Shown: positions 17,080-25,486 of the stretch, in pieces
Layout of the letters: every line of letters starts with the position of its first letter
How positions within the stretch are numbered: position 1 is the stretch's first letter
Origin: Paenibacillus sp. H1-7
GTDB lineage: Bacteria; Bacillota; Bacilli; Paenibacillales; NBRC-103111
DNA: 64,000 bases
Assembly: GCF_022354825.1 (NCBI RefSeq)
Contig: NZ_CP031168.1
Location: 5,767,501-5,831,500, forward strand
Direction: 5' to 3'
Position numbers and translations under genes: made by a program
Notes under the pieces: model-generated
Databases searched by the model: none
What the model was told of the DNA's origin: nothing
What the model saw: only the letters and a program-made list of their open reading frames with translations

Positions 17080-20019
17080 CTACTTCTCCTCTCCGAGCTT
17101 GACGGCCTGATGGACCCTCAGCCTGCGAATATGCATAAACAGCAATGCGGCTCCGGTCAGCATCATGAATGCTACGACGATGTACAGCTGATCCGTATCT
17201 CTCGCATTAAAGACGACACGGAACGGCGGAACCTGAGTCTTCACATTTTCTGCGGTTTGCAGAAACGGCAGAAACACGTAGCTCGTCAGCTTACCGATAC
17301 CGATGCCGAGAGCGATGGACAAACCGGCGGTGAAGCCTTGCTCCAGAAGCAGCATCCCTGTCAGCTGTCTGCGTGACAAGCCCATGGCCCGAAGGACGCC
17401 GAATTGCACAACACGGCTCGACAAGTTGAAGAACCAATATAAAATGTAGCCGATCAGCGACACGAATACCGAGACAAGGAAGCCCAAGCTTAAGATTCCG
17501 AACACCCCGCCGCGAGCCGGATGCTTCTTCTGAACAATCAGCTCGTTGCGCACGTCCTTCACGCTGGCGATTTGAATCTGCTTCTGATTCAGCTGCTCCA
17601 GCAGCGGTGCGACCTTGGCCCCCTCCTTCATCTTTAACCATACTTCATACGGAACCATCGGCGCCTGATCGTAAATGTATTCCAAATTCGCGATGAAAAA
17701 CGGCATCTGCTCCGGATATTGGCTAGGCCAATAAGGCACTGTCGCAACCACCACGAATTCCACCGGCTGCTGCGAGATCGTAATGCTGAGAATATCCCCT
17801 TCTTTGATATGATGCTTCTCGGCGAAAGAAGTGGGAATAATAACCGACTGCTCATAGGTGCCCATCAGGTTCAAGTATAAGTTCGGATGCACCTTGAACA
17901 AATCGTTCCGGTACCAGGACACTTGGGAAAAGTCCGTGTTGTCGATACCCATCAGCATGCCTTGGCCCAGCGTTTTGCCGGACATGACGACATTCGCCTT
18001 GGTTTTCAAAACACGTGCAGCATGCTCTACGCCCTCCAGCTGCTGAAATACGACAAATGGCGGTTCGATATACCTCAGCTTCGTAGGCACTTCTTCCATG
18101 CCGCCGCCCGGTGGCCCGCCATTGCCGCCTCCTTGCTGGCCGCCGCCGGAGCCGTTCCCCCCTTGATTTCCACCTCCGCTGCCTCCACTGCCTCCATTCC
18201 CACCGTTGCCGCCTCCCTGCTGGCCGCCTGACTGGTCTTGGGGCATGTCGTCGGAGACGCCCTCCCAGCTTGCCTGCATCACGACGTCCGTACCGTAGGA
18301 GTAGAGGATACGGTCCGTCGAATTCAAGTCGATCGTTCGGGCCGCAGAGGAGTTATATACCCCGAGACCCAGCGTCAGAATAAGGAGCAGCATCAACGGA
18401 TAATACGACTGCGCCGACCGGGACAGCTGGGTAAGCGTCAAGTAGACGGGAACCGGCAAAAATCGCTTGCCGATCCAATTCCACAGCCGAAGCAGCCACG
18501 GAAAGATGCGCAGAAAGAACAAACCGAGCGCAATAATGGACAGCGCAGGCACGAAAAAGAGCAGCGGATGCACCTGCAGCTGATCCGTAGTCAATCCTGT
18601 TTGGACCGACAGCACCTGGCGCTGGTCGAATAAATAATAGCCGTAGGCGACAACGCCGATCAGCAGCACGTCGAGAAACCACTTCTGCCAAAACGGCGCA
18701 CGGTCGGAACGGGCGAGCTTTTGCTTATAGCTCACGATGGACGACCTGGCGTACACGATAGCCGGAATCACGCTCGCAAGCAGAGCGATCAGCACGGCAG
18801 CACCGCCGTACAGCAGCGCCTCGGTGGATACCCCGACCGGTACCGACTTGCGGTCCACGAACGTAAGAAATCCGCTGGAGGAGCCTATGCTCTTGGCCAT
18901 AAACCAGCCAAGCATCGGACCGATAATCATCGCTATTGAGCCGAGAAGCAGGCCTTCGAGCACATAAATGCCGATGATTTGCCTGGTGCTGCCTCCCCTG
19001 CTTCGCAGCACGGCGATGACGCTGCGCTGCCTCTCCAGCGACTGGCGCGCATTCATGACGATGTAGTAGAACACCATCGCTATCATGGGAGCAGCCAATG
19101 TGAACAGCAATATTTGCAGCTGCAAGCTTTGCGTTTTAAACTCCTGCAGCGTTTGAATGAACGATACGTCAACGCGCGTATTTTTCAGCTTCTGGAACAA
19201 GATGATGTCCAGCCGCTCCAGCTTCGATTCCAGAGGCGACAGCTGACTGGTCTGAATGTCCTTCAAATCGAAGGCATAGTACCAGTTCCCTAGATTTAGC
19301 GGAATATTTTTTTGCTTCAAAATATAGTCATTAAACCCGGTCTCGCTCATGAAAAAGGAATTGATAATGCCTTCCATCCCCTGAAACCAGTACGGGTCCT
19401 CCGCATCCTTCGGGACAACGGTGCCGACGACCTTAACTCTCAACGGAGCTATGCCTAGCCCCCCGCTGATCGGGTAGCTGTAGATGTCTCCGATATGAAT
19501 ATCGTTGCGGTACATCGCTTCTTCCAGGATGACGGTCTCTACGACGCCGTTTTGCACTTGATCCTTGAACCACTCGCCCTGCTTAAGCTCGACGCGGTCC
19601 TTCAAAGCGTTTTGCGACAGCAAGGTCATTTGCCGCTTTTTACTTGGATCCACCTTGGTCGAATCTTCCGGAATCAATTGGGCGGAGCGGATAGAGTAGC
19701 TTCTTACGAACGCCTGATACGGAAACGCAATGTCCTTGGGCATTTCATTCGTTATGTATTGGTCTGCATCCTGCAGTGAATCCAAGGGCGCCCGGTCGGA
19801 GCCCGTTGCCTGATAGCGTATTAATACGGAGCCGGCCGGCAGTCCGCCATTCTTCTCTTCCAACGACTTGCTGACCACCCGCTTTAATGACCCGTCGGAG
19901 TACATCGGGATGCTGGTAGTAAAGGCTACGGCCATGATGAGCCCCACCAGCGTGCTTAAGGTCAGCCAGCGCGTATTCCACATTTTACGAAATAAAAACC
20001 GCAGCATCGGCATCGACAT
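17080..20019 (-). CDS. ABC exporter permease with FtsX domains and a Gly-rich insert
   Basis: The start is placed at ATG 20019, which overlaps the upstream stop in TGATG and implies translational coupling; an in-frame TTG lies one codon earlier. The ~979-residue protein has an N-terminal TM helix and a large extracytoplasmic domain. FtsX-type TM blocks follow near residues 300-440 (MIAMVFYYIVMNARQSLERQRS, VLRSRGGSTRQIIGIY) and 850-960 (GVLRAMGLSRRQLTGM). More TM helices lie between. Residues about 595-640 are a Gly/Asn/Gln/Ser low-complexity insert in an outer loop. This is MacB/LolCE-like, with twice the usual FtsX content, so one chain may act as both permease halves. The substrate is unknown. 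Confidence 0.85.
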   Translation of the reverse strand: MSMPMLRFLFRKMWNTRWLTLSTLVGLIMAVAFTTSIPMYSDGSLKRVVSKSLEEKNGGLPAGSVLIRYQATGSDRAPLDSLQDADQYITNEMPKDIAFPYQAFVRSYSIRSAQLIPEDSTKVDPSKKRQMTLLSQNALKDRVELKQGEWFKDQVQNGVVETVILEEAMYRNDIHIGDIYSYPISGGLGIAPLRVKVVGTVVPKDAEDPYWFQGMEGIINSFFMSETGFNDYILKQKNIPLNLGNWYYAFDLKDIQTSQLSPLESKLERLDIILFQKLKNTRVDVSFIQTLQEFKTQSLQLQILLFTLAAPMIAMVFYYIVMNARQSLERQRSVIAVLRSRGGSTRQIIGIYVLEGLLLGSIAMIIGPMLGWFMAKSIGSSSGFLTFVDRKSVPVGVSTEALLYGGAAVLIALLASVIPAIVYARSSIVSYKQKLARSDRAPFWQKWFLDVLLIGVVAYGYYLFDQRQVLSVQTGLTTDQLQVHPLLFFVPALSIIALGLFFLRIFPWLLRLWNWIGKRFLPVPVYLTLTQLSRSAQSYYPLMLLLILTLGLGVYNSSAARTIDLNSTDRILYSYGTDVVMQASWEGVSDDMPQDQSGGQQGGGNGGNGGSGGSGGGNQGGNGSGGGQQGGGNGGPPGGGMEEVPTKLRYIEPPFVVFQQLEGVEHAARVLKTKANVVMSGKTLGQGMLMGIDNTDFSQVSWYRNDLFKVHPNLYLNLMGTYEQSVIIPTSFAEKHHIKEGDILSITISQQPVEFVVVATVPYWPSQYPEQMPFFIANLEYIYDQAPMVPYEVWLKMKEGAKVAPLLEQLNQKQIQIASVKDVRNELIVQKKHPARGGVFGILSLGFLVSVFVSLIGYILYWFFNLSSRVVQFGVLRAMGLSRRQLTGMLLLEQGFTAGLSIALGIGIGKLTSYVFLPFLQTAENVKTQVPPFRVVFNARDTDQLYIVVAFMMLTGAALLFMHIRRLRVHQAVKLGEEK

Positions 20020-21104
20020 CAACGACCCACTACTTTCTGCCCCGGCGCTAGCCCCTTCACGATCTCGACATCCGTAGCGGTTTGCTGGCCGATTTCCACG
20101 TCCACTTCCTTCTTATTACCTTGTTCGTCTACGACTTGAACATAGTTGCGTCCCGAATAAGTCCTGAGCGTAGACAACGGAATCATGACCGCATTCTCCT
20201 TGCGCTGAATAATTACAGAGACGCTGAGCTGAGTACCGCGATTCACCCCTTGCGGGAACGGATCCAGCTGAACGACCAAATAATTGTCGATGGAATCGGG
20301 CTGTTTCTGGTTCCCGTTTTGCCCGCCGAGACCTCCGTTGCCGTTGTTGTCATCAGGCTTCGGATTCGGCAGCTGCAGCACCTTTCCTTTATGCTGGCCG
20401 GCAGTATTGATATCGACGACGACATCCATACCAACCGCCACCTTTTTCAAATCCTCCTGATTCAAGCTTGCGACAACGGCCAATTGAGTCAGGTCCGCAA
20501 TCGTCGCCACGGCATCGTAAGCTTTGGCCGTATCGCCTTTTTTCAAATATACGGATACGATCGTTCCCGAGTACGGCGCCGTCAGCTTCGCTTTGGCGAT
20601 GGTTTCTTCCAGCTTCTGCAGTTCCTCCCGCTTCAGCTCGAAATCGATCTTCGCCTTCTCCAAATCCTCTGCACTCATTTCATCGGCTTTGCGCAGTGTC
20701 TCGATCATCGTCAGCTCATCCCTGCGCGTTTGAAGCCGCTTCTGCTTCAGCTGACTTTCCTGCTCGCTCACGTCCAGCTCGGCGATTACTTGGCCTTGCT
20801 CGACCTTGTCTCCGGTTTTCACCAAAATATTTTTGATTCTGCGGTTATTATCGTCTGTAAAATATAAGTCCTCTTCCTTCGTCCCCATCAGTCTGCCGGA
20901 GCCCCGAACCTTCGTTTCCAGCGTGTCGGTCTTAACAACGTACTCCGGCTTCTTCGACAGCTTAGGCGGATTGACCACAGGCAGCGTCTCTTCCTCCGCC
21001 TCCTTCGGCAGCAGCGAGCAGCCTGAACTGAGCGCGAGAACGACAGCCATACATGCAATCAGAAGAGGCTTGGCGTTTCGCTTATGAATTAATGAATTTC
21101 CCAT
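20019..21104 (-). CDS. MacA/HlyD-like adaptor lipoprotein
   Basis: The start is taken as ATG 21104 (MGNSLIHKRN), inside the 3' end of the upstream ATPase gene with a 23-base overlap; the site before it is weak. The 361-residue product has a lipobox (ALSSGC, lipid-anchored Cys near residue 29). A coiled coil lies at about residues 105-165 flanked by the two lipoyl halves (KTGDKVEQGQVIAELDVSE; AKLTAPYSGTIVSVYLKKGD), then beta-barrel and C-terminal domains (VEIGQQTATDVEIVKGLAPG). It should bridge the FtsX-type permease to the wall or to a client, as MacA does for MacB. Confidence 0.87.
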   Translation of the reverse strand: MGNSLIHKRNAKPLLIACMAVVLALSSGCSLLPKEAEEETLPVVNPPKLSKKPEYVVKTDTLETKVRGSGRLMGTKEEDLYFTDDNNRRIKNILVKTGDKVEQGQVIAELDVSEQESQLKQKRLQTRRDELTMIETLRKADEMSAEDLEKAKIDFELKREELQKLEETIAKAKLTAPYSGTIVSVYLKKGDTAKAYDAVATIADLTQLAVVASLNQEDLKKVAVGMDVVVDINTAGQHKGKVLQLPNPKPDDNNGNGGLGGQNGNQKQPDSIDNYLVVQLDPFPQGVNRGTQLSVSVIIQRKENAVMIPLSTLRTYSGRNYVQVVDEQGNKKEVDVEIGQQTATDVEIVKGLAPGQKVVGR

Positions 21105-21945
21105 CCACCATTTCGAAGACATGGTCGGCAACCTCCATAATTGTCGGATCGTGTGTAGTCATGCAAATGGTAACCTTCTCGGTTAAAATAATGTCCCGAA
21201 ACACGGCCATCACCTGTGCGCCCATTTGCGAATCGAGCTCTGCGGTCGGTTCGTCCGCCAACAGCAGACTCGGCTTGTGCGCGATCGCTTTGGCAATGGC
21301 GACACGCTGCTGCTCTCCTCCGGACAGCTCGAACGGACGATGGTGCATGCGTCTGCTCAAGCCGACAAGCTCCAAGCAATGGGCGGCCCGCTGCTTCCAT
21401 TGGGAGCGAGGAACATCCGCCATCCGCAGCGCGAGCTCAACATTTTCCCAAGCCGACAAGAGCGGCATCAAGGCAAACGATTGAAATATAAAGCCGATTT
21501 CCTTGCGGCGAATTTGCGTTCGTCGATCGTCGCTGCTTGTATGAAACGGATAATCCTTGAACAAGATCTCTCCTTTATTCGGCTGATCGAGTCCTCCGAT
21601 CAAGTTCAACAGCGTCGTCTTGCCGGAACCGGACCGCCCCTTCAGCATGACCAGCTGCCTGGGATACAGCGCCATATCGATCCCCTTAAGCACATGAAGC
21701 TGCTGGCCTCCTACCGGAAACGATCGTTCTACCCCTCTCACCGTAAGAAGCGGTACAGATAGATCGACCGGCTCTTCGATGGCTGCAGCAGCCTCGTTCC
21801 GTTGCTCCGGCATCGCGGGCATTACGCCGGAGACCGATGCTTCACCTGCTGCGGCAGGCGACTCGCTGCCTTGAATGAGCGCGTCCATTTCCCTGTCAGC
21901 TTCGAACGATTGCGGTTTGTTTTTTTGGCGAAGCCAACCAAGCAT
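21082..21945 (-). CDS. LolD/MacB-type ABC ATPase with N-terminal extension
   Basis: A 287-residue protein. The first ~60 residues are a low-complexity, Ala/Glu-rich extension without membrane segments. The ABC domain follows with Walker A GRSGSGKT (103-110), signature LSGGEQQ (207-213), Walker B LLLADEP (227-233) and TTHD switch His. It is first in the operon, with GAGGGT before ATG 21945. Since the operon has only one (large) permease but two ATPases, this ATPase and the AbrB-tailed one may form a heterodimer on that permease. This stoichiometry is an inference. Confidence 0.88.
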   Translation of the reverse strand: MLGWLRQKNKPQSFEADREMDALIQGSESPAAAGEASVSGVMPAMPEQRNEAAAAIEEPVDLSVPLLTVRGVERSFPVGGQQLHVLKGIDMALYPRQLVMLKGRSGSGKTTLLNLIGGLDQPNKGEILFKDYPFHTSSDDRRTQIRRKEIGFIFQSFALMPLLSAWENVELALRMADVPRSQWKQRAAHCLELVGLSRRMHHRPFELSGGEQQRVAIAKAIAHKPSLLLADEPTAELDSQMGAQVMAVFRDIILTEKVTICMTTHDPTIMEVADHVFEMVDGKFINS

Positions 21946-22521
21946 TTCGACCCTCCTACCTTTTGTACAAAATGACTATATATCTAGCAGAACCAGTACT
22001 TCCAAATTATAGACGAACGATCCGCTGAAAATGTTACAAAACCGTAGCAAAAAACTTCTTGCATGCTTCTATACAATGAATCGAATATTGATTTCAAGCC
22101 GGATGTAAAAAGCGGAATACGGAAATACAAGACACCGTGCTTAAAAAAAGTACAGCTGCTTCAACCATACCTTCAATCGTACAAGCACGACAACGGTCGA
22201 TACGACCTTCTTTACCGCAGACTCCAAATATTCTCACAGGAAAGCTGTCCTTCTGATCAAGTGCAATTGGGAAGCTAATACAATAACGGAAATCTATCTA
22301 TCAAATGAGGCTTCTATCTTGTGAAAGTAGTCACATATAAGAATAGGAAGATTATACCTTGCCTCTGAAACATTAACAACCAATTTTTACCTGATAAATC
22401 ACTTACTGTAATAATCAGCCTGCTTCTCCGTCGATAAGAGCGGGGAACATTTGGGCAAACAACTACATACATTGGGAGTAACTGCAGAACTTATTTCCGG
22501 TTGAGAGGAGTTGAGTCGACC
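21946..22521. other. long intergenic region between ABC operon and gerPF-like gene
   Basis: No convincing gene. On the minus strand a TATAAT (22011-22006) about 60 bases before the ABC operon start may be its -10, but no clear -35 is seen at the right distance. On the plus strand CATA (22466-22469), with AC about 17 bases upstream, weakly resembles a mother-cell sporulation promoter for the gerPF-like gene. The short open frame at 22063-22278 lacks a ribosome binding site. Confidence 0.5.
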
Positions 22522-22746
22522 GTGCCTTCCATTGTCGGTAATGTCAAAATCAATAACGTTAGCCAAAGCTCCAATGTTCAAATTGGTGACGCCGCTGTTA
22601 TTGCGCTGTCGAGCACTTCGAAAAACTACGGGGGTGCAGCCGCTTTTTCACCTGGTGACGCCTTCGGCTCTGTGTCGAACAACCAGAATAGCAGTACGAA
22701 CACCAATGATCCCGACCTGAATGACAATAACACCACGATTATATAG
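22522..22746 (+). CDS. GerPF/GerPA-like spore germination protein
   Basis: The start is set at GTG 22522 (MPSIVGNVKINNV), with GAGAGGAG about 11 bases upstream. The 74-residue product matches the small GerPA/GerPF family: a conserved IVGxVKINNVSxSSNVQIGD opening, then SSTSKxYxGA and GD, and a Ser/Asn-rich end (NDPDLNDNN). GerP proteins are deposited in the spore coat and help germinants reach the inner membrane. It stands alone here, not in a gerPABCDEF operon. It is likely expressed in the mother cell. The hydrophilic tail is longer than in the classic GerPF. Confidence 0.8.
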   Translation: MPSIVGNVKINNVSQSSNVQIGDAAVIALSSTSKNYGGAAAFSPGDAFGSVSNNQNSSTNTNDPDLNDNNTTII

Positions 22747-22896
22747 CAGTGGCGGACGGTCTCATGAAGTACGGTTTGTCGCTCTCTGCCCGAAGCTTCC
22801 GGAATTGTAACTTCTCCGTAACCAAATGTTGGTCGTCATTAGCTATAATGAATATAGTCACCAACACCACTACAATCACCCGGGAGGTACATAACG

Positions 22897-24639
22897 ATGA
22901 AAACCCCGTTTAAACTCATGAAGCTCAGCGTAGCCGGATGCTGCCTGATCGCCGCGTATACCCCAAGTGCATTCGCCGCCGATGTACAGGCCGTTCCCAT
23001 ATCCGCCGCCGGCATAAACGCAGTACCAATCTCTGCACCAGTAAACCCGTCATCTGTCGTCATTACCGCCAAGACGGTGAAGGAACAGTCCGAGGCACTG
23101 AACGTCGAGCTCAGCATTCCCGTTGTTCAAGGCTTGAAGGATAAGCAGTATGAAGCGGAACTGAACGATATGATTTACCAGAATGCTACGAAAGGCTTGG
23201 AACTGGCCAAAAAGCAGGCTCAGGAGGATGCGGACTACGCTAAGCAAGCGGGATACGTATTTAGGCCCCATGAGCTGATGTCGAAGTATGAGATGAAAAC
23301 AAACGGCACTCAGATCCTATCGCTGAAGCTGCTCACATATGCTTACACGGGCGGAGCGCACGGCATGACGGTAATTGAAACTTATAACGTATCCGACCGG
23401 GATCAAGCGGCGCGTATCGAGTTAAAGGATTTGTTCGGAGATCAGTACAAGGACATCATCAATAAACAGATTCAGGATGAAATTGCGAAAAAGCCGGAAA
23501 ATTATTTTGCCGACGGATTCAAAGGTATTTCCGACACGCAAGCCTTTTATATCGAGAACGGCCAAGCAGTGATCGTGTTTAGCGAGTACGAGATTGCCCC
23601 TTATGCTGCGGGGTCGCCTGAGTTCCGGATTCCGATTCCTGCAACGTCCGGACAAGCTGAACAAGCTCTCCAAATCAGCTCCAAGCCGATTAAGGAGCAA
23701 ACGGACGAGCTGACCGTCAATATCAGCATTCCGGTCGTTCAAGGCATGAAGGATACGAAATATCAAGCGGAACTGAACGATAGCATCTATCAGCAAGCGA
23801 GGAAAGATTTGGATGCTATGAAGCTGCAAGCGAAGCAAGGCGCAGAAGCAGCGAAGCAAAGCGGCTATGAATTTCGCCCTTATGATTTGACAGTAGCTTA
23901 CGAGGTCAAAGCGGACGGAGGCACCGACGACAAGGACCATCTGTCGATCAAAACGGCCACATACACCTACACGGGCGGAGCGCACGGCATGACGCGGATT
24001 GACACTTATAACGTATCCGACCAAGCTCAAGCGGCGCGTATCGAGTTAAAGGATATGTTCGGAAGCCAATATAAGGACATCATAAATAAATTTATTAAAG
24101 AAGAAATCGCGAAAAAGCCGGAAAATTATTTTGCCGACGGATTTAAAGGTATTTCCGACACCCAAACCTTTTATATCGAAAAAGGCAATGCCGTGATCGT
24201 ATTCGGTCAATACGAGATCGCCCCTTACTCGTCCGGCACACCGGAATTCCGTATTCCGATTCCGCAGCAGCCTGACTCCGGCAACTCCGGTTCCGCACCG
24301 GTCAAGCTGGTTGTTGGCGGCAAAGAGCTGTCTCTGGTCACGAATAGCAGCGGAATGGCATTTGCTCCGTTAAGAGCAGCTGCCGAAAGTCTGGGCTATG
24401 AGATCAAATGGAATGCAGACAAGAAGCAGGCAGAGGTTATCAAAGGCGCGCAATGGACCGCGGTAACGGTCGGTCAAGACAGCTACGCGTACAACAAGAT
24501 GGCTCCGATCCAGCTAGGCGCCGCCCCATATATTAATGAAGAAGGAAGCCTGTTCGTTCCTGTGGACTTTTTCGCCAAAATCCTGAAGAGCGATGTCATA
24601 TCCGAGTCCGGTATGATCGTTATAAACAACAAGTCCTAA
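22897..24639 (+). CDS. secreted protein with two DUF4163/DUF3298 units and a copper-amine-oxidase-like domain
   Basis: 580 residues. Signal peptide ends near AFA-AD. Two tandem units (about residues 50-250 and 263-470) each contain DUF4163 followed by DUF3298, as in PdaC and RsiV-type proteins, with the hallmark YTGGAHGMT and later IELKDxFGxQYKDIINK and KKPENYFADGF. The C-terminal ~105 residues look like a copper amine oxidase N-terminal-like module common in Paenibacillus secreted proteins (APLRAAAESLGYEIKWN, FVPVDFFAKIL). RBS GGGAGGT precedes ATG 22897. The two units are nearly identical in DNA, with an offset of 624 bases. It could bind peptidoglycan or lysozyme-like ligands; this is inference. 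No deacetylase domain is present. Confidence 0.82.
   Translation: MKTPFKLMKLSVAGCCLIAAYTPSAFAADVQAVPISAAGINAVPISAPVNPSSVVITAKTVKEQSEALNVELSIPVVQGLKDKQYEAELNDMIYQNATKGLELAKKQAQEDADYAKQAGYVFRPHELMSKYEMKTNGTQILSLKLLTYAYTGGAHGMTVIETYNVSDRDQAARIELKDLFGDQYKDIINKQIQDEIAKKPENYFADGFKGISDTQAFYIENGQAVIVFSEYEIAPYAAGSPEFRIPIPATSGQAEQALQISSKPIKEQTDELTVNISIPVVQGMKDTKYQAELNDSIYQQARKDLDAMKLQAKQGAEAAKQSGYEFRPYDLTVAYEVKADGGTDDKDHLSIKTATYTYTGGAHGMTRIDTYNVSDQAQAARIELKDMFGSQYKDIINKFIKEEIAKKPENYFADGFKGISDTQTFYIEKGNAVIVFGQYEIAPYSSGTPEFRIPIPQQPDSGNSGSAPVKLVVGGKELSLVTNSSGMAFAPLRAAAESLGYEIKWNADKKQAEVIKGAQWTAVTVGQDSYAYNKMAPIQLGAAPYINEEGSLFVPVDFFAKILKSDVISESGMIVINNKS
23347..24255 (+). repeat. internal tandem duplication within the secreted-protein gene
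   Basis: Segments around 23347-23640 and 23971-24255 share long identical stretches, e.g. ACGGGCGGAGCGCACGGCAT at 23347 and 23971, and the KKPENYFADGFKGISDTQ coding block. The offset is 624 bases (208 codons). Confidence 0.85.
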
Positions 24640-24649
24640 ACTGCAAAAA

Positions 24650-24688
24650 AAAGAACCTTTACGGAAATCATTTCCGTAAAGGTTCTTT
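24650..24688. terminator. bidirectional terminator
   Basis: A perfect 18-bp stem, AAAGAACCTTTACGGAAA (24650-24667) and its complement (24671-24688), with a 3-base loop. T-rich on both exits. It separates the convergent secreted-protein and dnaD genes. Confidence 0.9.
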
Positions 24689-24762
24689 CTCGTTCGTATC
24701 GTACCAAGCACGAAGTGTCGCCCCAGTCTGTCTGTACCGAGCTTCCTTCCGACGAGGAGCCC

Positions 24763-25422
24763 TCATCGGATAGATCGAAACTTCTGCGAATGCTCCTTCG
24801 CCTGCTCCACGGTCGTAATCCGGTTGCGGCTCCATTCAAGCAAGATCCGGTCAATGTAGCGAAAATGCACCTTCCCTGCGAATACCGCTTCCTTCAGTCC
24901 GGCCAAAATCAATTCCTCCGGGTAGCTGTCTTTATCCAGCCATCCCGTTATCGATTCCAGCTCCATCGGAGTCAGCGGCCGTCCGAATTCCTTCTCGAAT
25001 ATGGAAAAAATATCCTTCCTTACTGGTTCAGGCTGTTTCTTGCGCTGCTTTGCTTCCTCAAGCCAGCAGGCTGCCAGACGCTCGTACAAAGGGTTCAAAT
25101 TGTACTTCTCATATTGAATGCCGCTGTGCGGATCAATGCTGTCATCGATGGATAGCAGCCCTTCCTTCAGCAGCTTTTGCAATGCGGCTATCACTTTTTC
25201 CGCCGGAACGCTCATTCTTTCCTGGAGCTCCTCCAGCGTCGGAAAATCAATTCGTTCCTTCTCCATAAAGGCCATGACGTGAATCATCAGCATGACCTCG
25301 ACTTCCGTCAGCTTCCACTGATGGTAATGCTTAAGCAGCAAGTAAGGCACCGAAATGCTTCCTTCTCTCCAGCCGGCAGTAAACGCCGCCATCAGCTCCG
25401 CCTCGTGATTGCTAACCTTCAT
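24763..25422 (-). CDS. dnaD: DNA replication initiation protein DnaD
   Basis: The start is ATG 25422, with GGAGAGGTG about 5-8 bases upstream; an in-frame codon at 25449 lies before the site. The 219-residue product has the two DnaD parts: an N-terminal winged-helix oligomerisation domain (about residues 10-110, LTEVEVMLMIHVMAF) and the C-terminal DnaD/DnaB2 domain (about 135-205, FEKEFGRPLTPMELESITGW, LKEAVFAGKVHFRYIDRILL). It loads replication restart and initiation proteins in Firmicutes. It lies 64 bases after asnS, the same order as in Bacillus. Confidence 0.9.
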   Translation of the reverse strand: MKVSNHEAELMAAFTAGWREGSISVPYLLLKHYHQWKLTEVEVMLMIHVMAFMEKERIDFPTLEELQERMSVPAEKVIAALQKLLKEGLLSIDDSIDPHSGIQYEKYNLNPLYERLAACWLEEAKQRKKQPEPVRKDIFSIFEKEFGRPLTPMELESITGWLDKDSYPEELILAGLKEAVFAGKVHFRYIDRILLEWSRNRITTVEQAKEHSQKFRSIR

Positions 25423-25486
25423 CCGATCACCTCTCCATGCATAGCCCAATAACCGTTGGATGTACGATCATGCTGCGTTTTCTAAT

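Noticed and set aside
18100..18234. Short repeats that could suggest a CRISPR array or tandem repeat element
   Set aside because: They are GGN/GGC-type codon repeats in frame inside the permease, with no spacer structure.
22006..22011. TATAAT as the promoter of the ABC operon
   Set aside because: No acceptable -35 at 16-18 bases, so only mentioned in the intergenic entry.
22063..22278. A 71-codon open frame before the gerPF-like gene
   Set aside because: No ribosome binding site and no recognisable composition; treated as intergenic.
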